Shown: positions 29,701 to 37,576 of the stretch, in pieces | How positions within the stretch are numbered: position 1 is the stretch's first letter | How the letters are laid out: the number at the start of each line of letters is the position of its first letter | NCBI RefSeq assembly: GCF_002218085.1 | Contig: NZ_BDUC01000006.1 | Location: 1 to 64,000 of the forward strand | Length of the DNA stretch: 64,000 bases | Direction: 5' to 3' | From: Tolypothrix sp. NIES-4075 | GTDB lineage: Bacteria > Cyanobacteriota > Cyanobacteriia > Cyanobacteriales > Nostocaceae | Translations under genes and position numbers: made by a program | The notes under the pieces: model-generated | What the model was told of the DNA's origin: nothing | What the model saw: the letters and a program-made list of their open reading frames with translations, nothing else | Databases searched by the model: none

Positions 29701-32700
29701 AGATTTGTTAACTTCCAAAAGTAGCGCTTGATTCCAATGATTTGGATTGGGAAGATTAAGAGCAAAAAACCATCGCTGAATCGGACTCAGGGGAACATCA
29801 CTTTGTAGAGACGTTATTAATCGCGTCTCTTCACCTTGTACAGACGCGATTAATCGCGTCTCTACCATTTTCAAAACTCCAGCCAGCCGTTTTACCGTTT
29901 GTTCCTGAAATATTTCTTTTGGCGTTAATACCCATCCTTGACGACGGATTTCTGTCACAACTCTCAACGCTAATATCGAATCGCCACCGAGGTCAAAAAA
30001 GTTATCTTCAACTCCTACAGCATCCAGCCCTAAAACTGTTTCCCAAACGGCGCAAATCACCTTTTCCGCAGCGGTTTGTGGCGGTATTAAGCTGCGTCTA
30101 ACAGTAGATTGATTCCAATCTGTAACTGGTAATGCTTTACGATCAATTTTACCTTGGGCAGTCAACGGCATAACATCAATAAACATCAAAGCTGCCGGAA
30201 TCATATAATCAGGCAAACGCTCTTTTAATAATGCCCGCAACTGATTTTGATTTGTCGAACCGTTGGCTACAATATAAGCGACCAAACGTTTATTTTCTTC
30301 GGTTTCGGAGTGAGTAACTACCACAGCTTCTGCTACTTGTGGTAACGCTATTAAAGCCGCTTCAATTTCTCCTAATTCGATGCGGAAACCACGTACTTTC
30401 ACTTGCAAATCGCGGCGTCCCAAATATTCAATATCACCATTAGGCAAACGTCGAGCCAAATCGCCAGTTTTATACAAGCGATCTGATTCTAATTTTGAAT
30501 TTTTAAAGCAGTTGGGAATAAACCTTTCTGCGGTTAGTTTCGGACGGTTGAGATATCCTCTAGAAACACCCATCCCACCAACGTAGATTTCTCCGGCAAC
30601 ACCAATAGGTGTAGGTTCAAGTGCTTCATCTAATATATAAAGTGATAAATCTGGGATAGGTACACCAATGACACTACCGCGATTTTGCTGAATATCCTCT
30701 TCCAGGATGGGACGGTAAGTAACGTGAACGGTGGTTTCCGTAATTCCATACATATTAATCAAACGCGGATAATCTGCACCGTAGCGTTCTATCCAAGGTT
30801 TGAGGCTTTGCAATTCTAATGCTTCCCCACCAAAAATAACCGCCCGCAAAACTAGTTTATCTCCGGCTTCTTTATCGGCGCGAATAAGTTGGCGAAAAGC
30901 GGAAGGAGTTTGATTGAGAATGGTGACTTTTTCCCGCAGTAAAAGCGTGCGAAATGCTTCGGGGGAACGACTTTCTAAATAAGGAACTACAACTAGCTTA
31001 CCGCCATACAGCAAGGCTCCCCAAATTTCCCAAACTGAAAAATCAAAAGCAAACGAGTGAAACAGCGTCCAGACATCGTTTTCATTAAAGCCAAACCAAG
31101 CCTCAGTATTCCGCATGAGTCTGACAACGTTGCTGTGAGTCACCAAGCAACCTTTTGGCTGTCCGGTGGAACCGCTAGTATAAATAATATATGCCGCTTG
31201 CGTAGGCAGAATTTGAGAAGCAAAGGTTATGTCTGCTGAAAATTCAACTTTGTCAATCACCACGATTTCCGCAACCGCTGCCGGAAGGTTGCCCAGTAAA
31301 GCTTCTTCTGTCAACAAAAGGCTAATTTCACTGTCTTCGGCAATAAAACGCAGCCGTTCTGGAGGATATTGGGGATCGAGGGGTACATAAGTGCCACCTG
31401 CTTTCAGGACTGCAAGTAACGAAATTACTAACGCTTCACTACGTTCTAAAAAAATGCCTACTCGCGTTTCTGCACGCACTCCTTTTTGTTGTAGAACATA
31501 AGCTAATTGATTAGAGCGTTGGTCTAATTCTTGATAAGTTAATTTTTTTTCTGATGCGCTAACAGCAATTCTATCGTGATGAGTGCGAGCGCTATTAATA
31601 AAAAGTTCAACTAAATTTGCAGGCTCGAATTTACAAGTTTCTGATGCAGTTATCAAAAGTTCCTGTCGTTCGCTTGCCGTTAACAGCGGTAAAGCGTTAA
31701 TGCCAACATCAGGAGTGTTAATCGCCGCCGTTAACAGTTGTTGATAATGCGTTAATATTCGCTCTGCTGTTTCTGAAGTGAAAAGGTCGGTGTTATATTC
31801 CAGTGCTGCTTGCCATCCCTCACCAAGAGGTTCTAGCATCAGACTAAGGTCGAATTTGGCTCCACCGCTATCAAGATAGATCGGTGTAATGGTGAGTCCT
31901 GGTAACTGAATTTCGCCGATGGGTGCATTTTGCAGAGCGAACAAAGTTTGAAAAATCGGAGAACGGCTGGGATCGCGTTTAATTTCTAGTTTTTCTATCA
32001 GCAGTTCTAAGGGGACATCTTGATGCGCGTAAGCTTCAACGCAAGTTTGCGATATCTGCCGCAGAAATTGGCGGAAAGTGAGTTGACCGTCAAGATCCCC
32101 GCGCAAAGGTAAAGTATTAACAAAACAACCAACAAGGTTATCAAGTTCGCTACGTCTGCGATTGGCGATCGCACTCCCAACTATAATATCCGTTTCACCG
32201 GAATAACGATATAGTAAAACTTGATACACCGCCAATGCAACCATAAAAAAGGTAGCACCTTCAACTTTTGCCAATTCCGCAACAGAAGAAGTGAGAGATA
32301 CTGGCAGAGAAACACGCAACACTGCACCATTAAAAGTTTGTGATGCTGGTCGCAATTTGTCTAAAGGTAAATCAAGAACTGGCAAAGGTTTGAAGAGCGC
32401 TTTTTCCCAATAATTTAATTGTTGTTTAATAGATTCTTCTTGCAACCAAGTTTCTTGCCATTCTGCGTAATCGCCATATTGAATTGGCAATTCCGGCAAA
32501 GATACTTCCAAGCCTGTAACAGAGGCGCTATAAAATTGAGTCAGTTCCTTGACAAATATCCCTAACGACCAACCATCACTGATAATATGATGCAGATTCA
32601 CCATGAGAATATGCTCTCGTGGTTGTATTTGATATAAAATCCCTCGCATCAAGGGACCTTTTACCAGGTTGAACGCACTATGAGATGCTGCTGCTAATTC

Positions 32701-32985
32701 TTTTTCAACATCTAGAGGTGATGTAATTATTTTCTGCTCTAAATAAAATTCCTGTTCAGCATGAATTAGTTGAACTGGTTCGCCATTTTCTATGGCGAAT
32801 GTCGTCCTGAGAATTTCATGACGGCTGATAATTTTACGGAAAGCCTCTTCTAAAAATTTGCGATCTAAATCGCCTATCAAACGTAAGGCGATCGGGATAT
32901 TATAAGCAACGTTGCCAGGGCAGATTATTTCCTGATACCAAATCTGCCTTTGAGCGAGAGAGAGAGGCAATACGTAAACTTCCAT
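23767..32985 (-). CDS. NRPS2: C-A(Thr)-PCP-E-C-A(X)-PCP-E
   Basis: A 3072-residue synthetase with two epimerising modules. Module 1: LCL-type C (HHIISDG near 165), A domain with code D-F-W-N-I-G-M-V-H (Thr), PCP (LGGDSI near 1000) and E (HHLIIDG near 1195). Module 2: DCL-type C from about 1527, A domain with code D-A-F-I-I-G-A-V-Y, PCP near 2550 and a C-terminal E (HHLIVDG near 2742). The product segment is D-allo-Thr followed by a D-residue. The second code is not one I can match firmly; an aromatic or bulky hydrophobic residue fits, and Tyr would fit hassallidin. Ending on E, it should hand over to the DCL domain of NRPS1. A 120-bp nested repeat lies between A2 and A3 of the second A domain. 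Confidence 0.95.
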   Translation of the reverse strand: MEVYVLPLSLAQRQIWYQEIICPGNVAYNIPIALRLIGDLDRKFLEEAFRKIISRHEILRTTFAIENGEPVQLIHAEQEFYLEQKIITSPLDVEKELAAASHSAFNLVKGPLMRGILYQIQPREHILMVNLHHIISDGWSLGIFVKELTQFYSASVTGLEVSLPELPIQYGDYAEWQETWLQEESIKQQLNYWEKALFKPLPVLDLPLDKLRPASQTFNGAVLRVSLPVSLTSSVAELAKVEGATFFMVALAVYQVLLYRYSGETDIIVGSAIANRRRSELDNLVGCFVNTLPLRGDLDGQLTFRQFLRQISQTCVEAYAHQDVPLELLIEKLEIKRDPSRSPIFQTLFALQNAPIGEIQLPGLTITPIYLDSGGAKFDLSLMLEPLGEGWQAALEYNTDLFTSETAERILTHYQQLLTAAINTPDVGINALPLLTASERQELLITASETCKFEPANLVELFINSARTHHDRIAVSASEKKLTYQELDQRSNQLAYVLQQKGVRAETRVGIFLERSEALVISLLAVLKAGGTYVPLDPQYPPERLRFIAEDSEISLLLTEEALLGNLPAAVAEIVVIDKVEFSADITFASQILPTQAAYIIYTSGSTGQPKGCLVTHSNVVRLMRNTEAWFGFNENDVWTLFHSFAFDFSVWEIWGALLYGGKLVVVPYLESRSPEAFRTLLLREKVTILNQTPSAFRQLIRADKEAGDKLVLRAVIFGGEALELQSLKPWIERYGADYPRLINMYGITETTVHVTYRPILEEDIQQNRGSVIGVPIPDLSLYILDEALEPTPIGVAGEIYVGGMGVSRGYLNRPKLTAERFIPNCFKNSKLESDRLYKTGDLARRLPNGDIEYLGRRDLQVKVRGFRIELGEIEAALIALPQVAEAVVVTHSETEENKRLVAYIVANGSTNQNQLRALLKERLPDYMIPAALMFIDVMPLTAQGKIDRKALPVTDWNQSTVRRSLIPPQTAAEKVICAVWETVLGLDAVGVEDNFFDLGGDSILALRVVTEIRRQGWVLTPKEIFQEQTVKRLAGVLKMVETRLIASVQGEETRLITSLQSDVPLSPIQRWFFALNLPNPNHWNQALLLEVNKSLEAATVAAAIKAIAAHHDSFRLRFEKSGVWRQFYTKQESGLSFEIVDLTLESEFEQNAAMQKVGESLQRSLDLNNGPLARAVWFNLGENRLPRLLIIIHHLIIDGVSWRILLQDLAEAISNNQVEAPTSSFQQWSQFLQNLAKSPEIQAQKQFWLDTLKEETALIPLDFPVQTQVIASLLTESSVKTVSLKLTKEQTNIFLTKANKAYHTQPQELLLTALTKTLRNITQGQTLQIMMEGHGREELSSDLDITRTLGWFTTLYPLRLQVIDEENLIKTVKQQLRSVPQRGFGYGLLRYLQNDDEIADIAVSLPAQISFNYLGQVRNESGKNKLFRLLNEDTEPARNPEGLRPHIIDVIGIVVEGELRVDWLYSSNLHSKETIAKWADDFQQNLLQILTHCMKPGVGGYTPSDFPLVSINQSSVDILQEKFPELEDIYPLSPLQSGMLFHTIYDSEDGIYVEQVTGKIIGNFDVSAFAFAWQTVVDRHPILRSAMEWENQETPLQIVSKHVKFSLLEKDWRDLSPTQQEDELKQYLIEDRKNGFLLNQPLLMRFTIIRLDDSTWQWIWSHHHIILDGWSLPVIFKEVLAIYQSTIQRVPHSLAPVPPYRNYIHWLASRNRQQAKQFWQETLHGISTSTRLSWQLPEDREIVKAAYQEEELRLSQEEFALLQKMAQNHRLTLNTLAQGAWALCLQKHGAGEDVIFGVTVSGRPPELTEVENMVGLFINTLPMRVRLNPNVTVVSWLENIQQCQVQMREYEYSKLTDIQKEISLAAGESLFESILVFENYPVDKSLKEQGQDFQVDEIQSYERTNYPLTLSVIPDSGLLLKLNYQTKFLSATAAKTLLERLRNIMVNLAHQPDVALGEIHISAINQENTNSVDWGDFQLAHQLFEEWADLHPNAVALVFEDDAISYSELEKRANQLAAILISAGIGNESIVGLYFNPCIEFIIALIAVLKAGGAFLPLDCSYPEARLKFIVEDSQTHLILTKETPAPGLFPADVKIIPVTEVVETRRQTLQRNGSRYNALNPRNALPRKPPQRAGSLIASVQKSEDRIIPPFFPRPKRKIRPENLAYIIYTSGSTGKPKGVLVTHAGIQNMVRCQISSFGVTAESRVYQFASLNFDAAIFEIFMALGSGASLYLQEKANRSPSSALWSALTAWKITHSILPPSLLAAIERSNLPQLQTLIVGGEAASGDLLRRWGGGERSCFNAYGPTEATVYASLMDCSHLLGEPSIGKAIANVEIYLLDSFLQPVVPGVTGEIYIGGIGLARGYLNRPNLTAAAFIPHPFAKQPGARLYKTGDRGVYDLQGNIRFLGRQDEQVKLNGYRIELGEIEAALTRHEAIDSAVVMLRQDVPGRKRLIAYALTPQENPPTANELRDYLAEVLPAYMVPSAVILLKEWLLTPNGKIDRKALPAPELPTSEVIPKNQTEEILANIWAEVLGLESVNLHDNFFELGGDSIISLQIVSRAREKGWEINPRDIFEAQTLSRLAAKAKLLGLVDTRLIASVLEPLTGNVSLAPIQHWFFAQNLPHPHYWNQVVAISLNEPLNIDALLVALNALVAYHDVFRLGFCENQGNWEQFYTGTPESPKLRIEDFSNYPPSTQQQVLTAIVEEEHGCFQLAHPPLLRLLYAKNLSEYGNVLYLFGHHLIVDGVSWRILIEDLHQAYQQAIANVPISLPLKTSSYRQWTSSLQTLADSGEITKDISFWQKILSTSVSPLPVDYPVIPGSNTVKSAIIQSCQLSPEETIALLKQATATYHAGVQEILLAALLKTLTDTYKSDNWLINLEGHGREQLVSGLDLSRTVGWFTSLYPILLKKPAGNAYHDMLLKEVKTQLRAIPHYGISFGLLRYLSQNETFTNVQQPAISFNYLGQIEILSKSDFSLSNAPTGVGLFPEQERPHLLAINAHVQSDRLQINWTYSQHIHRSQTIHHLAESYLNNLRLYLTNSTSTNFYSATDFHLVDLSESELDSILEDLS
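25176..25203. repeat. In-frame palindromic repeat in NRPS2 (PCP2/E2 linker)
   Basis: A GTACAGACGCGATTAATCGC-type palindrome is translated as VDTRLIASV in the linker before the terminal epimerisation domain. Confidence 0.85.
26559..26678. repeat. Nested repeat insertion in NRPS2 A2 domain
   Basis: The two halves of a GTACAGACGCG palindrome are separated by about 90 bp of a second repeat rich in GCGTTG and GTAGCG motifs. The whole block is in frame and encodes about 40 foreign residues (VVETRRQTLQ to AGSLIASVQ) just before the A3 motif YIIYTSGSTG. One repeat family has landed inside another. Confidence 0.8.
29163..29192. repeat. Degenerate in-frame palindromic repeat in NRPS2 (E1)
   Basis: A diverged GTAGAGACGCG...GTCTGTACAG copy is translated as PVQTQVIASLL inside the first epimerisation domain. 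Its decay suggests an older insertion than the others. Confidence 0.65.
29804..29866. repeat. Tandem pair of in-frame palindromic repeats in NRPS2 (PCP1/E1 linker)
   Basis: Two adjacent palindromes (29804-29830 and 29837-29866) encode VETRLIASV and ETRLITSLQ next to each other, in the linker between the first PCP and E domains. Confidence 0.88.
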
Positions 32986-33019
32986 AAATATTTATTTCTT
33001 ATAAAGAAAATTTATATTA

Positions 33020-33592
33020 CTAATTAGAGGAAGGTTCAGCTTGAGCCAAAATATTCAACCAATACTCTTCATCAATCGATTCATTGATTTCAAAAGGCGA
33101 GGCTAAAGTTGATGGTCTTTTAAAATCGATGAGTAAGACAATTCTAGTTTTGTCAGATTTATTCCAGGCTTCATGCTCAAATGTATCATCAAAGATTAAG
33201 CACTTACCTTCTTGCCAACTTTTAGTTTCAGTGTCTACCCGGATAGCACATTCATCTGGGACAATCAAACCCAGATGACAGCGCAGCACGGCTTTAGTAG
33301 CGCCAAAATGGGGACCAATATAAGTTCCTGGAGCTAAGGAAGAAAATCCCGCTGTTGTCATACCCGGTATCATCTCGACTAACTTAGTTGTCTCTGGGCA
33401 CAATCGGCAGTTATCCTCAATTCTATTACTAAAAGCATACAATCCAAAGACTTCCCAACCTTGATTATAAATATATTTTTCCGGCCAATCAACAAAGTTT
33501 TTTGGCTGGAGTTGCTCTAACTCTTTTCGGATTACTAGCCAGTTGGTTTCTAAAGTGGCGGTAAATTCAAACTCACTCTTATCAAAAAACAT
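33020..33592 (-). CDS. Aspartyl/asparaginyl beta-hydroxylase family protein
   Basis: A 190-residue member of the AspH family of Fe(II)/2-oxoglutarate hydroxylases. The two iron ligands are visible as His95 (GPHFGATK) and His140 (DDTFEHEAW); Arg104 and Arg150 are suited to bind 2-oxoglutarate. The family uses only two His ligands, so the glycine after His95 is normal. Stand-alone members hydroxylate residues bound to carrier proteins, or free amino acids, in several NRPS pathways. The gene is 34 bp upstream of NRPS2 on the same strand, so they are probably one operon. No A domain here clearly selects Asp or Asn, so the substrate is open; Gln, Thr or the acyl chain are possible. Confidence 0.87.
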   Translation of the reverse strand: MFFDKSEFEFTATLETNWLVIRKELEQLQPKNFVDWPEKYIYNQGWEVFGLYAFSNRIEDNCRLCPETTKLVEMIPGMTTAGFSSLAPGTYIGPHFGATKAVLRCHLGLIVPDECAIRVDTETKSWQEGKCLIFDDTFEHEAWNKSDKTRIVLLIDFKRPSTLASPFEINESIDEEYWLNILAQAEPSSN

Positions 33593-33895
33593 TTTTGCAG
33601 TATCCTATTTGTTTACTTGACAAATGAACTTTAGTTGTTTAATATCCACATTCTGCCCTTTGAACTGACACGCGGATATTTTATTTGGCAAACTTATATG
33701 TGTTTTGTTAATCGTGTCTCCAATTCATACTCAATAACCTGACTTAATTGAGAATATCTTATGAGGATAAAGGCTTTTAAAGACTCAAACAGTTGCATTG
33801 CAATGCTTTCATCTTTCTTTTAACATGAAAAAATTATTACAGTCTAACGCTTAATAAGCGGATAGTTAGTTATAGTACCATATTTTAGGATTTAC
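33593..33895. promoter_or_regulatory. Divergent promoter region of the NRPS2 operon and SDR gene
   Basis: This AT-rich 303-bp gap must contain the promoters of the leftward hydroxylase-NRPS2-NRPS1 operon and of the rightward SDR gene. No consensus operator could be identified with confidence. Confidence 0.5.
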
Positions 33896-34660
33896 ATGAA
33901 ATTAGAAGATATTCGAGCAATAATTACCGGAGCAGCCAGTGGAATTGGACGTTGCATCACTTTAGAATTGGCTCGTGCAGGTGCTAAAGTGATTGGTGGC
34001 GACTTGGATGTGGACAAGCTTAAAGAACTCGAAGCAGAGAGTGTTGGATTGCCAGGACAAATCTACGGAGTGCATCTTGATGTAGCTAATGAATCATCGG
34101 TAAAAGATTTTATTTCCTTGGCTTTTGAAAAGATTGGAGATACTAATACTTTAGTTAATAATGCGGGTATTCTCCGAGATGGATTACTAGTTACACGCGA
34201 CAATGAAGGGTGGTTGCGGAAGCTGCCGACAGCACAATGGAAGCGGGTAATTGATGTCAATTTGACAGGTGCTTTTTTTATGGCACGAGAATTTGCAGCT
34301 GGAGCGATTGAAAAAAATATTTCCCCAGCTTTGATAGTGAATATCTCTTCTGTAACCAGGTCGGGCAATCCCGGTCAGTCGAATTATAGTGCCTCTAAAG
34401 CCGGACTAGATGCAGACACGCGCACATGGGCTTTAGAGTTGGCTCCTTTCGGATTTCGGGTGGCAGGTATCGCTCCTGGATTGACGAATACACCAATCCT
34501 CAGTCGGGTATCCCCAGAAGCGCAAGCAGAGATGATTTCCAAAATACCCATTGGTCGCATAGCTGAACCTTACGAAATTTGGCAGGCTATGCGTTTTATT
34601 ATCGAGTGCGACTATTTTACCGGAAGCGTCATAGAAGTAGATGGCGGTGCCCGGTTTTAA
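33896..34660 (+). CDS. Short-chain dehydrogenase/reductase (FabG-like)
   Basis: A 254-residue classical SDR. The nucleotide-binding TGAASGIG is at 11-18, NNAG at 88-91, the catalytic Ser at 151/152, and YSASK with Tyr164 and Lys168. The length and the C-terminal VDGGARF ending are those of 3-oxoacyl-ACP reductase-like enzymes. It is transcribed away from the NRPS2 operon. In a lipopeptide cluster with a hydroxylated fatty acid, reduction of a 3-oxoacyl group is a plausible role; oxidation or reduction of a sugar or other alcohol is the alternative. Confidence 0.85.
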   Translation: MKLEDIRAIITGAASGIGRCITLELARAGAKVIGGDLDVDKLKELEAESVGLPGQIYGVHLDVANESSVKDFISLAFEKIGDTNTLVNNAGILRDGLLVTRDNEGWLRKLPTAQWKRVIDVNLTGAFFMAREFAAGAIEKNISPALIVNISSVTRSGNPGQSNYSASKAGLDADTRTWALELAPFGFRVAGIAPGLTNTPILSRVSPEAQAEMISKIPIGRIAEPYEIWQAMRFIIECDYFTGSVIEVDGGARF

Positions 34661-34663
34661 TAT

Positions 34664-34740
34664 AGGGGGAAGGGGGACAGGGGGACAAGGAGGAATTACC
34701 AATTACCAGTTACCAATTACCCATTCCCCATTCCCCATTT
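34664..34740. repeat. STRR-type repeats after the SDR gene
   Basis: A G-rich run (GGGGGA/GGGGACA units) is followed by AATTACC/AGTTACC units and CCATTCC units. This is the usual junk between convergent genes in filamentous cyanobacteria. A fragment of the same type is at the NRPS1 deletion scar. Confidence 0.8.
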
Positions 34741-34748
34741 TCTGAGTG

Positions 34749-35618
34749 TTAACTTTGTTGACTTTGCTCAGATTTTGACTCGTTAGATGCAGCTGATTCT
34801 GTCTTCTCTGACTGCTTCTCTTCGGTTGGTTGCAGTTGCTGGAGATGAATGTTATTCACTTGAACAATAAACTGTTCTATTGCCTGACTTGCTTTTTGTT
34901 GCTGTTCAGTTTCGCTAGACACATCATAGCAACGATAAGACGGAGTTACTCCTAATATAAATTTCTCTTGTTCAGCCTCTAACAATTCAATCGCTGTGTT
35001 AGCAGCAAGCGCATTCTTCTGAAAAGGAAAAGAGGTAACTATACTGGCAACTATAGAGGCAATAGCCGGACAGATTACGGGGAGCCACTTGAGCCAAGCT
35101 TGTCCTGCTTCCAATTTGTCAACCAAAACTAAAATTGGTGTGACTCCTGATAAAATAACAGTTGCAATTTGCAAAAAATAGTAAAGATTTCTCGATAGAT
35201 TGCGAGTTTTTTTATAATCGTCAATCATATCTTGGCAATACTGTAAAGCCTTTGCTCTTGCTGGAGTGAACGAATTTTTTTCCAAGGAGTTACTATTGGT
35301 CAATAGAGAAGTATATAGTTCAGCTTTTTGGGCAATACTAAACTGGTTAGCGGCATTCTTAGACTCTTCAAACGCTTGTCTGTTGATGAGTAACAAAAAA
35401 ATTGAAATAGTCAGAGAAACTGCTCCAGTAATTACAGCTTGTTTATTATCTGGTAAAATAAAAAGAATTATGCCAGAACAGATAATAGCAGCTAGTAATA
35501 AATACTCAAACGCCTTCAAGGTAAATAAGATTTTTTGACCTGATGAAGAGGATTTTTCTCCTGTATAGGAATTTCCTGTCTGGTTTTTCTGCTCAGTAGT
35601 TATTTCAGAAGTAGTCAT
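34749..35618 (-). CDS. DUF4231-like membrane protein
   Basis: A 289-residue protein with a polar N-terminus (1-30), a pair of membrane helices near 33-80, a cytoplasmic helical stretch, a second helix pair near 145-200, and a Gln/Ser/Glu-rich tail. This layout fits the DUF4231/SLATT-like group found in cyanobacteria, sometimes next to effector genes. It converges with the SDR gene and has no motif of catalysis. A role in the pathway is not supported; it may be a passenger. Confidence 0.6.
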   Translation of the reverse strand: MTTSEITTEQKNQTGNSYTGEKSSSSGQKILFTLKAFEYLLLAAIICSGIILFILPDNKQAVITGAVSLTISIFLLLINRQAFEESKNAANQFSIAQKAELYTSLLTNSNSLEKNSFTPARAKALQYCQDMIDDYKKTRNLSRNLYYFLQIATVILSGVTPILVLVDKLEAGQAWLKWLPVICPAIASIVASIVTSFPFQKNALAANTAIELLEAEQEKFILGVTPSYRCYDVSSETEQQQKASQAIEQFIVQVNNIHLQQLQPTEEKQSEKTESAASNESKSEQSQQS

Positions 35619-35796
35619 TGCCTTGTACTCAATTTGTTATCGGTTGAAATGTAGCAGATTATAGTGGACAAACTCGCCTCTATTAATAAAGGCGTATATG
35701 ATATATGATATCGAAATTTAAAAAATCCGCATCCGGAATATATATATATTTTAAGAAGTATGATCTCTCACTATAAATATTATTTATCAATTATAC

Positions 35797-36270
35797 TTAT
35801 GTTTCCGTTATTTGCCAGTTTACCTTCCAGTTGAGCGAAAAATTCCATAGGGTAACACAAATAATTGCTATCAATTTTGCCATATATTCATTCATCTCAA
35901 ATTTATAAAACAAAAAATTCACAATTAAAGTATTGAAAATCAGTCCAAAAAAACAAATTAGGTTGAACTTGAAAAAACGTTGCAACCGCTGAGTGCCTAA
36001 TTGTTGCTGAACAGACATATCACCAAAAGTCCATACATCATTCCAGAAAAAATTATTAATGATTGCCACCTCTGTTGAAAGTATTGCACTCGGAGTTAAC
36101 ACCCAACCCAACAGAGTATGCAGAACGTAAAATCCTTCCAAGTCTACAAATACACCACTTAAACCCACTATCGCAAAACGAATCAGCCGACTTACAAACA
36201 CCCAAGAAAGACTTAAGCGCAGTCGATTTATTAAATTGTTAATCTCAAGATAGTAATTCTGACTTTTCAT
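35797..36270 (-). CDS. GtrA family membrane protein
   Basis: A 157-residue protein with four membrane segments, starting with FAIVGLSGVFVDLEGFYVLH and including the NNFFWNDVWTF segment typical of GtrA/DPMS flippase-like proteins. GtrA proteins are thought to move polyprenyl-phosphate sugars across the membrane for membrane-bound glycosyltransferases. The GT39-like glycosyltransferase at 38535-40169 would need such a donor, so the two could work together. This pairing is inferred. Confidence 0.85.
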   Translation of the reverse strand: MKSQNYYLEINNLINRLRLSLSWVFVSRLIRFAIVGLSGVFVDLEGFYVLHTLLGWVLTPSAILSTEVAIINNFFWNDVWTFGDMSVQQQLGTQRLQRFFKFNLICFFGLIFNTLIVNFLFYKFEMNEYMAKLIAIICVTLWNFSLNWKVNWQITET

Positions 36271-36442
36271 GGTAAGTTCTCAAACAACCAAAAAACGTGG
36301 GTTTTTCCACAGACTGATTCTTAATAATGATAAATTAATGAAAATGTCTAACGGAAAATCATGGTTTGGGAAAATCCTCAAAATGACCTTTTCCACATTC
36401 GGTGAAAAGTCAGTTAACAATACCCTACCAAATACTTAGAAC

Positions 36443-37492
36443 TCAAATAGGATTGCTATAATCACCATTTATTTTCTTAGCAACCACGACCATATCATTC
36501 AAATACATCTTCTTTAACATCTCATTTTGATTAACTTGGTGTTCAAGTTCTAATATCTCCGCAACACTCTCTATTGGTTTGATTGGTCGATAGAGACGGG
36601 CTTGAATTTGCGGGACTTCGATATATGTGCCGACCTCCATAGTTTTATGAGTATAAAACTCAGAATGATATGCCTCCCATTGCTTGATGGTAAATAGCGG
36701 TGTAGTTGGAAGTTGATAAAATTCTGATTGAGATTTAAACTCATCTCCAAATGTCTCTTGCAATGTCGGATTAAACGGATTGGCAAGGAGAGTTTGCAAC
36801 ATATCAAAGGGCATGTATCGAATCCCTAACCCTTTGGAATGTCCATTTTTACAAATATCGAAAAACTCTTCCCGTGTAATCAGAATATGTTCATGATCAA
36901 ACTCTTTATTAGCACGGAAGTGATAGAGAATGGGAGACTTGCAAGCAAATATCACTAAAAAGCCGTTCGGTTTGAGAAAGTTATAAAAAGCAGCAAGACT
37001 CTCTTGGATAACGTCTAAAGAAATATGTTCAAAAATGTGCGAACAAACGATCAAATCAAAAGTACCATATTGCGATATTGCTTTGCTTTGCATTACATCA
37101 TTGAGGAGATGGACTTTCTCACTTTTTAGTGGTGATGAATTGATTTCTTGGAGCAAACGATCGTATTCATTGGTTTGTACAAAGTCATCATCCTGTAATT
37201 TTTTTAATAGTTCTTGGTCTTCGTTGATTAGACACTTGGCTACTACTGAAGCGTGCAAGAATCTCTTGAGATCTGGTTCAACCAAGACAATCTTTTTAGC
37301 TGACCAGAGACGAGGAAGTAGTCTTCCTAGTCCACATCCAGCATCAAGAATGACTGCATCAGACGTAATCAAATCCTGAATGTTATTAGTCCAAACTTCC
37401 CGATCTCTAGCTTTCCAAGCTTCATGAGCCACATCTGTAACCCACTGGTATGGGTCAACTGTGTCGTAGGTAGTAGCAGTAATTTTCTTCAT
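36443..37492 (-). CDS. Class I SAM-dependent methyltransferase
   Basis: A 349-residue protein with a Rossmann SAM-binding core. Motif I is VILDAGCGLGRLLP near 49-62, the strand-2 acid is in VEPDLKR, and motif IV is FDLIVCSHIFEHIS near 150-163. The C-terminal third (about 250-349) is unlike common families and probably binds the substrate. It lies in the tailoring block between GtrA and the acyltransferases, all on the minus strand. O-methylation of a sugar or of the lipopeptide is possible. The target is not predictable. Confidence 0.8.
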   Translation of the reverse strand: MKKITATTYDTVDPYQWVTDVAHEAWKARDREVWTNNIQDLITSDAVILDAGCGLGRLLPRLWSAKKIVLVEPDLKRFLHASVVAKCLINEDQELLKKLQDDDFVQTNEYDRLLQEINSSPLKSEKVHLLNDVMQSKAISQYGTFDLIVCSHIFEHISLDVIQESLAAFYNFLKPNGFLVIFACKSPILYHFRANKEFDHEHILITREEFFDICKNGHSKGLGIRYMPFDMLQTLLANPFNPTLQETFGDEFKSQSEFYQLPTTPLFTIKQWEAYHSEFYTHKTMEVGTYIEVPQIQARLYRPIKPIESVAEILELEHQVNQNEMLKKMYLNDMVVVAKKINGDYSNPI

Positions 37493-37576
37493 TTAAAGAT
37501 ACCTCAATGGTGTTTAAACAGAATCTAAATTGAGAAGCTTTAGTCAATACTTAGTATAGAACCGACGGTAACATTA

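Noticed and set aside
33020..33592. AspH-like protein as inactive because the carboxylate ligand is missing
   Set aside because: This family naturally binds iron with two His only, and both are present.
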